DNA of 64,000 bases from Candidatus Bathyarchaeota archaeon (lineage in GTDB: Archaea > Thermoproteota > Bathyarchaeia > Bathyarchaeales > Bathycorpusculaceae): positions 42,061-106,060 of the forward strand of contig JAOAIX010000005.1 of NCBI GenBank assembly GCA_026414485.1. Direction: 5' to 3'. A program made the translations under genes and the position numbers. The notes below the pieces were generated by a model. The model was not told where the DNA came from, ran no database searches, and was given only the letters and a program-made list of their open reading frames with translations. This document shows positions 19,385 to 28,860 of the stretch, one piece after another (position 1 is the first letter of the stretch; every line of letters begins with the position of its first letter).

Positions 19385-19806
19385 CCTTTGCTTTGCTACT
19401 TCAGTAAATTCCTAAATAAATAACTGGCGTGATTGCCTGTAGTATACGCGGTTTTTGTTAATCCAACTGTAATAATAAGGTTTTAAATAACGGCGGATTT
19501 TTCAATATTTACTTCAAGTTCAACACTGCTAGAACCCAGCAAGCGACTTCCTCAATGGGATAAGACTATGCCGCTAGTGGCACCCAAATAATAATAGGTT
19601 TACAGTTTGCCTGAAATAATGAATCTAGCACAAAATGTCTACTCCACTCGACCTAAATAAAAACCAACAACCACTGTTTCGCCGGCAATCAAACCCATTT
19701 GTAGAAGTGCCAAAATGTGAACTCAAATATAAAACAAACAACAAAGTCCAAACTGAAAACAGATACTGTTTTCTACCAGCACGCCAACACAATCAATAGA
19801 TTTGCA
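19385..19806 (+). other. 422-bp intergenic region upstream of tgtA
   Basis: AT-rich with no RNA gene that I recognise. A 54-codon ORF (19635-19799, + strand) ends 7 bp before the tgtA ATG, but its composition is ordinary and it shows no known motif, so it is not called. An in-frame GTG at 19717 would extend tgtA by 30 residues that look non-conserved. Confidence 0.4.
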
Positions 19807-21435
19807 ATGAGCTTCGAAGTCAAAGAAAAAGACCTGCTTGCAAGAATAGGTAAACTCAAAACTAAAACTGCCACAATAGAAACCCCCCTGCTATTCCCTG
19901 TAATAAACCCTAGCATCCAACCCATACCAACGCGACGCTTAAAGGAACACTTTGGCTTTGAAGCAATAATAACAAACGCCTACATCCTATACAAACGTTA
20001 CAAAAACCAACCCATAGACCAAACATTGCACAAATTTCTGGACTTTAACGGCGCAATTATGACCGACTCAGGTGCATACCAAATCCTCGTCTATGGTAAC
20101 GTCGCAATTAACCAAGCACAAATTGTCAACTACCAAGAACAAATAAGCAGCGACATAGCCACTATACTTGATATTCCTACAGGATGGCACGTCAAAAAAG
20201 AACGAGCCAAACAAACGGTCGCAGAAACTATCAAGCGTGCCAAAGTTTTCTTCAAACAAAAAACCCGAAATGACATCCTCTGGGTTGGGCCAGTCCAAGG
20301 GGGAAAATACCTAGATCTTGTTGCGAAATCTGCCCAAGCTATGAGGAAACTTCCCTTCCCCATTCACGCGCTGGGTAGCCCAACAGAGGTCATGGAAAGC
20401 TACCGCTATGATGTGCTGGTGGACATGATAATGACGGCTAAGATGAACCTCCCGCCTGATCGCCCTCTTCACCTCTTCGGTGCCGGTCATCCACACATGA
20501 TGGCACTAGCAACAGCCCTAGGCTGCGACTTATTTGATTCAGCAGCATACGCCCTGTATGCTCGAGAAAACCGCTACATGACCGAAAACGGAACTTGGCG
20601 ACTTGAAGAACTGAGCTACTTTCCGTGTCAATGCCCAAAATGCGCCTCCTCAAACCCAAAAGCAGTTTTGGAGTTGCCCAAAAAAGAGAAGGAAATTTTC
20701 CTAGCGGAACACAACCTGCATGTCTGTGTTGCTGAACTAAAACGTATCAAACAATCTATTCGTGACGGGCGGCTCTGGGAACACGTCGAAATGAGAGCTC
20801 ACGCTCATCCCACGCTTCTTTCGGCTTTGAAACGTGTTAAAGACTACAGGGACTTCGTAGAAAAATACAGTCCGGCAACTAAACCTAGTGGCCTATTCTT
20901 CTTTGGAGCTGTCGACTTACCTCGTCCAGAAGTAGTTCGTCACGAAAAACGTCTCCGAGAAAACTATCTGCCGCCTGAAAACGTAAAAGTTCTTCTGTTG
21001 ACGCCGCAAACTCGAACTAAACCTTTTCAGAAATCAGTAGAATTCAAAAAAATTCGTCAAGTCATAGCACGCGCCGAACAAAATCCCTCTGCTAAAAAAG
21101 TTCACGTGTGCTTTTATGTTGCACCTTTCGGTGTGGTTCCGATTGAATTAACCGAGGTTTACCCACTTTCACAGCATGAAGCAGTGACACCTCTAGATCA
21201 AGAGACAATCCTACATGTTGCCAGGCAGGTTGGCGATTACATAAAACGCGCTAATTATCAATCAGTGGTGTTGATCAACGACTCTGAAAACTGGAACAGC
21301 ACCATCCAAAAAGCCTGCAAAGCAGCCTGCAAAAACAAAAATGTACCTTTTGTCTCACTTACGACTAAAGTGTTTGACAGAAAAGACATTTTAACTTCAT
21401 TAGAGAACATTCTGAAGAATAATCTGAGCGAATAA
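19807..21435 (+). CDS. tgtA: Archaeosine tRNA-guanine transglycosylase with DUF5591-like C-terminus
   Basis: Inserts preQ0 at G15 of archaeal tRNAs. The catalytic TIM barrel spans about residues 1-310: general base region MTDSGAYQ (Asp87), nucleophile region DLFDSAAY (Asp244), zinc site Cys274, Cys276, Cys279 with His302. After a linker, residues about 390-470 look like the DUF5591 module shared with ArcS, with APFGVVPIELTEVYP. No PUA domain is visible at the C-terminus, unlike typical arcTGT. The ATG at 19807 gives a start typical of the family (SFEVKEKD). A PHP-domain gene follows 2 bp later. Confidence 0.9.
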   Translation: MSFEVKEKDLLARIGKLKTKTATIETPLLFPVINPSIQPIPTRRLKEHFGFEAIITNAYILYKRYKNQPIDQTLHKFLDFNGAIMTDSGAYQILVYGNVAINQAQIVNYQEQISSDIATILDIPTGWHVKKERAKQTVAETIKRAKVFFKQKTRNDILWVGPVQGGKYLDLVAKSAQAMRKLPFPIHALGSPTEVMESYRYDVLVDMIMTAKMNLPPDRPLHLFGAGHPHMMALATALGCDLFDSAAYALYARENRYMTENGTWRLEELSYFPCQCPKCASSNPKAVLELPKKEKEIFLAEHNLHVCVAELKRIKQSIRDGRLWEHVEMRAHAHPTLLSALKRVKDYRDFVEKYSPATKPSGLFFFGAVDLPRPEVVRHEKRLRENYLPPENVKVLLLTPQTRTKPFQKSVEFKKIRQVIARAEQNPSAKKVHVCFYVAPFGVVPIELTEVYPLSQHEAVTPLDQETILHVARQVGDYIKRANYQSVVLINDSENWNSTIQKACKAACKNKNVPFVSLTTKVFDRKDILTSLENILKNNLSE

Positions 21436-21437
21436 CT

Positions 21438-22043
21438 TTGATACGAGCAGATCTGCATATCCACACCACATTTTCCGACGACTCTAAAACCACCCCAAAA
21501 GATCTAATTGAAAAACTTGTAGCTCACCCCTCTGTGAAAGTAGCAGCTGTAACCGACCACGATTCTATTAAGGGCATAGACCCAGTGCGACGTCTCGCTA
21601 AACCATATTCTGACATTCTAATAATTCCAGGCGTTGAAATCAGCACGCCCGAAGGTGATATACTAGTTTTGGGTGCAGAGGAGCTTCCGCCCAAACCGTG
21701 GACCGTGCAAACCGTGGTTGACTTCGCCAAGGATCACTCATACGTCAGCGTTGCAGCTCACCCCTTCCGTGAATGGGGACTCGGTGAGCTAACTATGACG
21801 AGTAACGTGGACGCCATAGAAGTTCTCAACGGCTCGTCTTCTGCGCAAGCTAACAAACAAGCTGTTGAACTGGCAAAGACCATGAAACTACCAGGCGTCG
21901 CTGGTAGCGATTCACATCAACCCTCAGAACTTTACAGTGTATACACTGAGATTCAAGCTTCCATGGATGTTGACGAAATTTTGAGAGCTATAAAGAAGGG
22001 GCTGATTGCTGTTTCACAAACGGAGAAGTCAATACGTTTTTAA
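21438..22043 (+). CDS. PHP-domain metal-dependent phosphoesterase
   Basis: 201 residues with the PHP motifs: DLHIHTTFSDD (metal ligands), TDHDSIKG, GVEIST and VAAHPFREWG, and GSDSHQ near the C-terminus. Such short PHP proteins hydrolyse phosphate esters, often of nucleotides or histidinol-type substrates; which one is unknown here. TTG 21438 begins 2 bp after tgtA, so co-transcription is likely. It is cytoplasmic. Confidence 0.85.
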   Translation: MIRADLHIHTTFSDDSKTTPKDLIEKLVAHPSVKVAAVTDHDSIKGIDPVRRLAKPYSDILIIPGVEISTPEGDILVLGAEELPPKPWTVQTVVDFAKDHSYVSVAAHPFREWGLGELTMTSNVDAIEVLNGSSSAQANKQAVELAKTMKLPGVAGSDSHQPSELYSVYTEIQASMDVDEILRAIKKGLIAVSQTEKSIRF

Positions 22044-22095
22044 AAGAGCTCTTTCCATGATTAATCGATAGTTCACAACTAAGGATTGAACCTCA

Positions 22096-23352
22096 TTGCG
22101 AATTGGATTTTTAGGTGGAACACGAGAAGTCGGCAGAATTGGTATAACAGTGAAATCTGAAAAAACCCAGTATCTTTTAGACTACGGTGTAATGCTTGAG
22201 CGCCAACCAGGTTTCCCTATGCATATTCCACCTAAAGATGTTGATGCTATAATTCTTACGCACAGTCATCTTGACCACTCAGGGGCAGTTCCCATTTTTT
22301 ACATTGAAGGCAAAAGGCCACTATACACCAACAAACTGAATTTAGAGTTGACGCAGTTGCTTATCCAGGATTTCATTCACCTTTCAGGTTACTATTTGCC
22401 CTTTGAGTATATTGAATTAAAAACTATGCTTCGGTGCAACAAACATGTTGACTATGGTGTGCCTGAAAAAGTAGGAGACATGGAATTCCAACTTTTGAAT
22501 GCAGGACATACACCCGGTAGCTCCTCTGTGCTCGTAGAAGGCGATGGCAAAAAAGTTCTTTTCACAGGTGACTTCAACACAGAAGACAGCAAACTACTCA
22601 CTGGAGCAAAAATTGCCTTCGATGACTTAGACGCCGTTATAATCGAAAGCACCTACGCCAACGAAGATCATACCCCCCGCCTCGAATTGGAGAAGCGGTT
22701 CGTTGATGCTTGTACTGATGTTGTCGACAAAGGCGGGGTGGTGTTGTTACCCGCCTTTGGAGTGGGAAGAGCTCAAGAAATTGCGGCGGTTCTACATGCC
22801 CACCATTTTGAACATCCAGTTATCTTGGATGGAATGGCACGGGAGGCGAGCCGCGTCATACTAAACGGTAAAGAGTTCCTTCGTGATCCAAAACTCTTTG
22901 TGGACACAATGCACTCTGTTGAATGGGTTGAAGGTTGGCGTGACCGCCGAAAAGCTATCAGAACACCCAGCGTTATAATATCGCCTGCTGGGATGCTGAA
23001 AGGTGGGCCATCCCAGTTTTATATTTCCAAAGTTGGCAAAAAAGCCAACAATGCTGTTTTCCTTGTCAGTTACCAGATTCCAGGAACTCCTGGGCGCGAG
23101 CTTTTAGAAAAAGGAATATGCACCATCGACGGGAAAGTGCGCAAAATCAAAGCAACTGTGAAACATTTTGATTTTTCCAGCCACTGTGGGGCAACGCAAC
23201 TCAAAGAGTTTCTTAGAAAGGTGGGCGACAAACCAAAAGTTTTTGCAGTGCACGGTGATTCAGGTAATTGTGAACGTTTAGTTGCTTGGGCCAAGTCTGA
23301 GTTGGATTTAGAAGCGGTGGCTCCTCGAACTGGCGAATCGTTTGAAATATAA
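22096..23352 (+). CDS. Beta-CASP ribonuclease without KH domains (aCPSF2-like)
   Basis: 418 residues. Metallo-beta-lactamase motif THSHLDHSG (about residue 54), GHTPGSSSV, FTGDFN, and beta-CASP motifs including an ESTYAN region, a central PAFGVGRAQE and a C-terminal HFDFSSH. It lacks the N-terminal KH domains of aCPSF1, so it belongs to the shorter archaeal CPSF73 relatives that process or degrade RNA. The TTG at 22096 is the earliest credible start. It is in line with the upstream PHP and TGT genes, suggesting an RNA-metabolism neighbourhood. Confidence 0.88.
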   Translation: MRIGFLGGTREVGRIGITVKSEKTQYLLDYGVMLERQPGFPMHIPPKDVDAIILTHSHLDHSGAVPIFYIEGKRPLYTNKLNLELTQLLIQDFIHLSGYYLPFEYIELKTMLRCNKHVDYGVPEKVGDMEFQLLNAGHTPGSSSVLVEGDGKKVLFTGDFNTEDSKLLTGAKIAFDDLDAVIIESTYANEDHTPRLELEKRFVDACTDVVDKGGVVLLPAFGVGRAQEIAAVLHAHHFEHPVILDGMAREASRVILNGKEFLRDPKLFVDTMHSVEWVEGWRDRRKAIRTPSVIISPAGMLKGGPSQFYISKVGKKANNAVFLVSYQIPGTPGRELLEKGICTIDGKVRKIKATVKHFDFSSHCGATQLKEFLRKVGDKPKVFAVHGDSGNCERLVAWAKSELDLEAVAPRTGESFEI

Positions 23353-23458
23353 GAATAGCATAGCCCTGAAGTCTCCTTTTTCGTCTCAGGTGCATGTTGG
23401 TGCCACTTTTGCGGGTTTAGAATATGCATAAATAGCAACGTTTATTCTATAAGTGGGC

Positions 23459-24391
23459 ATGACTAGTAAGATCAAAACAATTGATGTTTTACCCATGGTT
23501 GTGATGGGCAGTTTGTTTGTTTTGATTAACTGTTTAGCGTTGTTGGTTTCGGGGCCATTCAAGGAGGCTGGCGCGGTTGCGTTTATAGATGCAACAAACC
23601 CTCTCAACTTGGTTGAGTTTTTCCTAATTTTGGCTGTTTTCACGGCTGCTATATTATTGATTGCTAAATATTGGAAGAAAGATGTAATTCAGTGGATTAT
23701 TTTAGTTGCTACTGCTATTTTGTGTTTTTATGTTTTCTTTCTGCTACTGAACATTATATTGGCAGAAAGTTGGGCGCTAGGTTTGTCTCTGGTTGCTGCT
23801 GCAGTGTTACTTGGGTTACTTGCCAGGTTCCCTGAGTGGTACATCATAGATGCTACGGGAATCATCACGAGCGTTGGTGCCATAGCCATGCTGGGTATCT
23901 CGTTGAGTGTTTTGCTTGTGATCATTTTACTTGTTTGCATGGCGGTTTATGATGCGATTTCAGTTTACAAAACCAAACATATGATTGACCTAGCTGATAC
24001 TCTGATTGATTTGAAGTTGCCCATTTTGTTTGTTATCCCCAAGACTCGACATTATTCACTGTTGGATGACAAAAAAAGTTTAAAACAGAAGCTCAGCGAG
24101 GGCGAAAAAAGAGAAGCGTTTTTCTTGGGGACAGGAGACGTGGTGATTCCAGGAATTTTAGCTGCAGCCTCATATCACAGTACTCCTAACGGTTTAGGTG
24201 TTGCCCTTTCCGTCGTTGCAGGAACTCTTGCTGGCTTTGCCGTTCTCATGACATTTGTTCTTAAAGGTAAACCTCAGGCTGGATTGCCCTTTCTTTGTCC
24301 AGGCGCCATTATTGGTTATCTTGTTTCAAGTTTAGTTTTGACTGGCGAATTTGCGGGTTTAAGCCTGTTGATTCCCGCATTCCTTATCTAA
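23459..24391 (+). CDS. Presenilin/signal-peptide-peptidase-like intramembrane aspartyl protease
   Basis: About 310 residues with up to nine membrane helices. The two catalytic Asp motifs of the A22 family are present: AVYDAISVYKTKHM (YD, Asp165) and GTGDVVIPG (GxGD, Asp227). The PAL-like region before the last helix is QAGLPFLCPGAIIGY, similar to archaeal PSH proteins. It should cleave membrane-embedded peptides. The ATG at 23459 is preferred to GTG 23453; a TATA-like stretch about 25-30 bp upstream suggests a leaderless or nearly leaderless mRNA. Confidence 0.85.
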   Translation: MTSKIKTIDVLPMVVMGSLFVLINCLALLVSGPFKEAGAVAFIDATNPLNLVEFFLILAVFTAAILLIAKYWKKDVIQWIILVATAILCFYVFFLLLNIILAESWALGLSLVAAAVLLGLLARFPEWYIIDATGIITSVGAIAMLGISLSVLLVIILLVCMAVYDAISVYKTKHMIDLADTLIDLKLPILFVIPKTRHYSLLDDKKSLKQKLSEGEKREAFFLGTGDVVIPGILAAASYHSTPNGLGVALSVVAGTLAGFAVLMTFVLKGKPQAGLPFLCPGAIIGYLVSSLVLTGEFAGLSLLIPAFLI

Positions 24392-24394
24392 TTT

Positions 24395-24973
24395 TTATTG
24401 CCCAAACCATTTCTTAAAGATAGACGGAATTTTGTGGGGATCATCAAGTACATTCATCCCGTCCATTTGCTCTAGTTTTCGCACATTGTCTGCATCTTCT
24501 TTTCTGATTCGTAGTTTCATCTCTTTGCCGTTTGGAAGCTTAGTGTAAAGTATCTTTTCTTCAAAGTCAACTGGAACAACGTAAACAGGCGCGAATGCTT
24601 TCAGACTCATGCTTGCTGCGTTTGTGAGCATGGTGTCGCCAATGCCGCAAGCAATTTTTGCCACAGTGTTTGATGTGGCTGGTGCAATGAGAAGAAACTC
24701 GTATTTGTGCATCTGCATCCAAGCTGCAAGGAAAGGTGAGTTGGGGTTCAACTCCACCATGTATCTAAAGGTTTCTTTGACTTCCTTTTCTAAGTTATAG
24801 TATTTGAGCACTGTTTCGCCAGCTTTAGATACGAAAACTTGAATATCTACAGTTTTTTCGTATTCTTTTTTGACTTCCTTCATGATTTGTATGAATTCTT
24901 CAATTTTGTCTCCTGCTCCTGTGATTCCCCATGCAACTTTTCGCTTTTTTGTATCTGTGTTTGTGTTGGTCAC
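24395..24973 (-). CDS. afpA: Archaeoflavoprotein AfpA-like FMN protein
   Basis: 192 residues of the flavoprotein fold, with WGITGAGDKIEEF near the N-terminus, LIAPATSNTVAKIACGIGDTML as the FMN-binding segment, and a basic C-terminus. This matches archaeoflavoprotein AfpA, which in Archaeoglobus takes electrons from ferredoxin and passes them to an iron-sulfur flavoprotein. The gene directly follows, with a 4-bp overlap, an iron-sulfur flavoprotein gene in the same direction. DmrB-type dihydromethanopterin reductase is a related alternative. Confidence 0.8.
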   Translation of the reverse strand: MTNTNTDTKKRKVAWGITGAGDKIEEFIQIMKEVKKEYEKTVDIQVFVSKAGETVLKYYNLEKEVKETFRYMVELNPNSPFLAAWMQMHKYEFLLIAPATSNTVAKIACGIGDTMLTNAASMSLKAFAPVYVVPVDFEEKILYTKLPNGKEMKLRIRKEDADNVRKLEQMDGMNVLDDPHKIPSIFKKWFGQ

Positions 24974-25575
24974 TTTTGTGATCTCCCCTTTTCTGCATAG
25001 TCATTCAAGTATTGTGCGAAGTGTTTAACGGTTTTTTTCAGGCTACGATAGCCCTCCTCATCTTGTTTTACTTGGTCAAGCGTATCTCTACTCCAGAAGG
25101 TTGCTCCAACGTTTGCTCCAAAATATCCTCCACTTACAGGTATAATGCCGTTTAAAATGTAGAACGTGTGAATCTGCATAAGGGCAAGCTCTTGACCTCC
25201 TGCTCTGTCGCCTCCAACTGCAATTCCCATGCCGATTTTGCCTTTAAGCGCGTTTTTGTCTGTAGCTACAGCGGCGCGGCATCTGTCCATTACTGCTTTG
25301 AGTTGTGCACTTATGCCACCGTTGTATACGGGTGTAGCTAAGATTATGCCCTTTGCCTCTGTAAGCAGAACATACAGTTCTTGTACGTCGTCTTGAAGGA
25401 CACATTGTTTATTTACAAGACAATAGTCGCAATGGGTGCAATATGCGACGTCTTTTCCTCTCACAGTCCACAACCGTGTCTGAAAACCTTGTTTTTCCAA
25501 AATTTTTAGAGCTTCAGTCAACACATGCTCCGTGGCCTGCTGGCGTGGGCTACCACTTACACCAACCACAATCAT
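24970..25575 (-). CDS. Iron-sulfur flavoprotein (NADPH-dependent FMN reductase fold)
   Basis: 201 residues. The N-terminal flavodoxin-like phosphate loop is GVSGSPRQQATEH, and the compact cysteine motif CTHCDYCLVNKQC (about residues 47-59) binds a [4Fe-4S] cluster as in archaeal ISF. TPVYNGGISAQLKAVMDR follows. It is the likely electron acceptor partner of AfpA, whose gene overlaps it by 4 bp. Oxygen or peroxide detoxification is a proposed role for the family; here it is inference. Confidence 0.85.
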   Translation of the reverse strand: MIVVGVSGSPRQQATEHVLTEALKILEKQGFQTRLWTVRGKDVAYCTHCDYCLVNKQCVLQDDVQELYVLLTEAKGIILATPVYNGGISAQLKAVMDRCRAAVATDKNALKGKIGMGIAVGGDRAGGQELALMQIHTFYILNGIIPVSGGYFGANVGATFWSRDTLDQVKQDEEGYRSLKKTVKHFAQYLNDYAEKGRSQK

Positions 25576-25661
25576 ACCTATCCAAAATTAAATACTTAGC
25601 CAGATGCATTAAACCTTTCCTAACTTTTACTAACGACGAGTAGGTATGGTCCGATTCTATC

Positions 25662-28421
25662 TCAGTTTCCTGTTGTTTTAGAAAGCTTTCTCACAAAAAA
25701 CTTCCTAATCTCCTCTGCTACAATAACAGTAATTGCAAGTGCCAATAGAAACAACCAGTCTGCAAAACCTAACGCAGTTGTTCCAAAGATTTTTTGCATT
25801 AGTGGAACATAAACCAGAAGTGACAAAATGGAAAATTGTGCGGTTATGCCAAAAATTATCCATCGGTTAGTTTTCAAGCTTGTTTTAAAGATCGACTGTT
25901 TGCTGGTTCTGCAAGCCAAAACGTTCCCAACCTGCCCAACAACTATGCCTGCAAACGCCATGGTTACTCCTTTTGTGTAAACTCCCGTTGTATAAAATGG
26001 GCTTGTTTCCGTCAGCGGCATACCAAAATACCACCCCCCTGTGCTCCACGCCCCAAGGCAACCTATAATGGCACCTACGGCGATTATTACGCCCATGTAA
26101 AGGGAACGTGCTAAAACTCCCTTTGTGAATAATCTCTCTTTGATGCTACGCGGTGGTTCTTCCATGATGCCTTCTTCTGGTGGTTCCCGACTTAGAGCCA
26201 ACGAAGGAATAACGTCAATTCCCAAATCTATAGCTAAAACCTGAACAACCAAAAGTGGTAACGGTATATTCAAAGTGGCATATAGCACGTAAGGAACCAG
26301 TTGAGCCCAGTTGTGAGCAAATACATACACAATAAACTTGCGCAAGTTTTCGTAAATTGTTCTACCTGACTCTACAGCCTTAACGATTGACTCAAAACTA
26401 TCATTAAGCAGCACAATATCTGCTGCTTCACGTGCCACGTCAGTTCCGGAGGCGCCCATTGCAACGCCTATGTTTGCCTCCTTTAACGATGGTGCATCAT
26501 TAGCTCCATCGCCTGTAACAGCCACAACTTCACCTTTTGCCTTAAGTACCTTCACTATGCGAAGTTTCTGCTCAGGCGAAACTCGAGCAAAAATCACATT
26601 TCCCTTCTTAACTTCTTCCACAATAGCTTCATCACTCAAATTCTCCAAGTCAACCCCACGGATAATTTGGCAAAATGGGCCATCCAAAATGCCCACTTCT
26701 TGGGCTATACTTTGCGCCGTAGGGCCATAATCTCCAGTAATTATTACAGTTTTTATACCTGCTCGTTTAGCTTTCAGGACCGCGTCTCTAACTTCCACCC
26801 TAGGTGGATCACGCATCCCCGCTAAACCAACAAAAACCATTTCTTTTTCAAAATCTGCGTCCTTATTGTATTGATGTAGGCTCATCTGTTTATACGCCAT
26901 GGCAATTACACGTAAACCCATGTTGGCAAACTCGTGAATTCTTGCCTCAATAAGCATCAAGTTTTCTTCAGTTAACTTTTCAACTTTGCCATCGACAAGA
27001 ACGCGATTGCACATATCCAAAATGATTCGAGGTGCACCTTTAGTGTAAACGTAAACTTCGTCTTCATGTTTATGCACAGTAGTCATTCTTTTTCGTTCAA
27101 AACTGAACGGGAAAATATCCATAACAGCCTTTTCTGCTAACGCATCTTCAACATTAACGTCAGATTTCAAGGCGGCAACAAGTAAAGCGCCGTCGGTTGG
27201 GTCTCCGATGATACTCCAATTTTTGTTCATGTCTGACGGTGGAACAACCTTTGCGCTGTTGCAAAGTGCAGCGATCTCCAACAACTTTTCGATGGATGCA
27301 GCTTCTTCTTTATTTAAGGGCTTACCGTTTAAAGTGAAATCGCCCTCGGGAATGTACCCTGTTCCTGAAACATCCACTACTTTATCGTTAACCCATAACT
27401 TGTTAACGGTCATTTCCCCTTTGGTGATTGTGCCAGTTTTGTCGGTGCATATTACTGTGACGCTACCCAAAGTTTGTACTGCAGATAACCGTTTAACCAA
27501 AACATTCTGCTTTACCATTTTTAGTACGTTTATAGCTAAGGCGCTTGATACTGTTACCTGTAAACCTTCAGGGACACAACACACCATCACGCCGATCATG
27601 AAGAAAATGCTCTTTGCAATGTCCACGTGTAGCAACAAAACGCTAGTTAACAAAAACACGCTGCCCACGACAAGCGCTATGATGAAGTCGTATTTGGCAG
27701 CTAAGGCAATTTCTTTCTGAAGGGGGCTATCTTCTTCTTGTATTGTCTGTGTTAAACTTGCAATTTTCCCAAACTGTGTATCCATCCCTGTTGCATAAAC
27801 AACTGCTTTTCCCTGTCCCTTGGCTACGCTGGTGCTCATGAAAACAAGATTAGGTGAATACAGGTACGCTTTCTCAACTGTTTTTACAGTTTCCGCCATT
27901 CTTGGCTGTGGCTCAGATTCTCCAGTTAAGGGAACATTATTTGTCCACAGATCAAAAGCTTCAATTAACCGAGCGTCAGCGGGCACGCGGTCTCCTTCCT
28001 CCAAAAATATTATGTCGCCTGGGACAATTTCCCGTACAGAAATTTTCTTAAGCTCGCCATCACGTATGACTTTGGCGTACTGTGGCATCCAACTTTTTAG
28101 GGTTGCCATTGCTTTTTCTGCTCGCGACTCTTGGAACAAGCTGAAAAAGATGTTTACAAAAACTACTGCCAAAATTATTATGCTTAGCTCAGGGTTTCCG
28201 CTGATGGCGGAAAGAGCGCTGGCGAAAAGTAGTAGTATGCCAAACAAGTCTCTAAAATGTTTAATGAATTTGTAAACAAACGGAGTCTGCCTTTTTTCAA
28301 CAAGCGTGTTAAAACCATATTTTTTAAGGCGGAGTTTAGCTTCCTCACTGCTTAACCCGGTCGGTGAAGTGTTAAGATCACGCAGAACTTCGTCAAGTTG
28401 CATAGACGCAGCTTTTTCCAA
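25662..28421 (-). CDS. P-type cation-transporting ATPase (Ca2+/IIA-like)
   Basis: 919 residues, full length. N-terminal cation-ATPase domain, actuator motif LTGES, phosphorylation site CTDKTGTITK (Asp327), nucleotide-binding KGAPR and hinge TGDGANDAPSLK. The membrane motif VPEGLQVT in the fourth helix resembles Ca/Na/H-type pumps rather than heavy-metal pumps. Six C-terminal helices follow. TTG 28421 is chosen because GGAG lies about 8 bp upstream; ATG six codons later is an alternative. It pumps a cation, probably Ca2+, across the membrane. Confidence 0.9.
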   Translation of the reverse strand: MEKAASMQLDEVLRDLNTSPTGLSSEEAKLRLKKYGFNTLVEKRQTPFVYKFIKHFRDLFGILLLFASALSAISGNPELSIIILAVVFVNIFFSLFQESRAEKAMATLKSWMPQYAKVIRDGELKKISVREIVPGDIIFLEEGDRVPADARLIEAFDLWTNNVPLTGESEPQPRMAETVKTVEKAYLYSPNLVFMSTSVAKGQGKAVVYATGMDTQFGKIASLTQTIQEEDSPLQKEIALAAKYDFIIALVVGSVFLLTSVLLLHVDIAKSIFFMIGVMVCCVPEGLQVTVSSALAINVLKMVKQNVLVKRLSAVQTLGSVTVICTDKTGTITKGEMTVNKLWVNDKVVDVSGTGYIPEGDFTLNGKPLNKEEAASIEKLLEIAALCNSAKVVPPSDMNKNWSIIGDPTDGALLVAALKSDVNVEDALAEKAVMDIFPFSFERKRMTTVHKHEDEVYVYTKGAPRIILDMCNRVLVDGKVEKLTEENLMLIEARIHEFANMGLRVIAMAYKQMSLHQYNKDADFEKEMVFVGLAGMRDPPRVEVRDAVLKAKRAGIKTVIITGDYGPTAQSIAQEVGILDGPFCQIIRGVDLENLSDEAIVEEVKKGNVIFARVSPEQKLRIVKVLKAKGEVVAVTGDGANDAPSLKEANIGVAMGASGTDVAREAADIVLLNDSFESIVKAVESGRTIYENLRKFIVYVFAHNWAQLVPYVLYATLNIPLPLLVVQVLAIDLGIDVIPSLALSREPPEEGIMEEPPRSIKERLFTKGVLARSLYMGVIIAVGAIIGCLGAWSTGGWYFGMPLTETSPFYTTGVYTKGVTMAFAGIVVGQVGNVLACRTSKQSIFKTSLKTNRWIIFGITAQFSILSLLVYVPLMQKIFGTTALGFADWLFLLALAITVIVAEEIRKFFVRKLSKTTGN

Positions 28422-28860
28422 AGCAACTCCGCCAAAACTTTGTAGTTAACTGCTATGAACTCCAGCGGTGTTTAGGAGCAATTATAGCTTGAAATGGTAA
28501 AACAGTTTGTGAATCGTGTTTCATTTGGGTTTGAGACAATTTAAAGCCCATTTATATCATCAACGCTTTCTCTTCTATAGAGCTGAATTTTTAACTTTTA
28601 AGGTTTGTTTCCCCAAAAATTAGTAGCGGCGTTTTTAAACACATCGGAAAGAAACCTTGCGTCATGTTGTTCTATCCGTGTTGCGAAGTTTTTTGAATCA
28701 ACTGTTTCCTGCAACCTCTGCCATAAAGTTAATAGGCGACAGTTTTAATTTCCATGTAGCTTATCTCGCACAACGAGACAAATAGAAAGAGCTTTAATCT
28801 GTAAAAAATGAAAATTAACAGGTTAAAACTGATTCATTAGGATATGGAGATTGTACCGTA
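28422..28860 (+). other. 439-bp divergent intergenic region between P-ATPase and EF-2
   Basis: AT-rich region that must contain both divergent promoters. A TATA-like atttatatc lies near 28550. I see no ORF with coding character and no RNA I recognise; the long leader before EF-2 might hold an unrecognised small RNA. Confidence 0.35.

Noticed and set aside
19635..19799. 54-codon ORF just upstream of tgtA
   Set aside because: No ribosome site, no recognisable motif, and it overlaps a possible tgtA leader.
27208..27720. 170-codon plus-strand ORF
   Set aside because: It lies antisense within the P-type ATPase, which has all its motifs; the ORF has no family signature.
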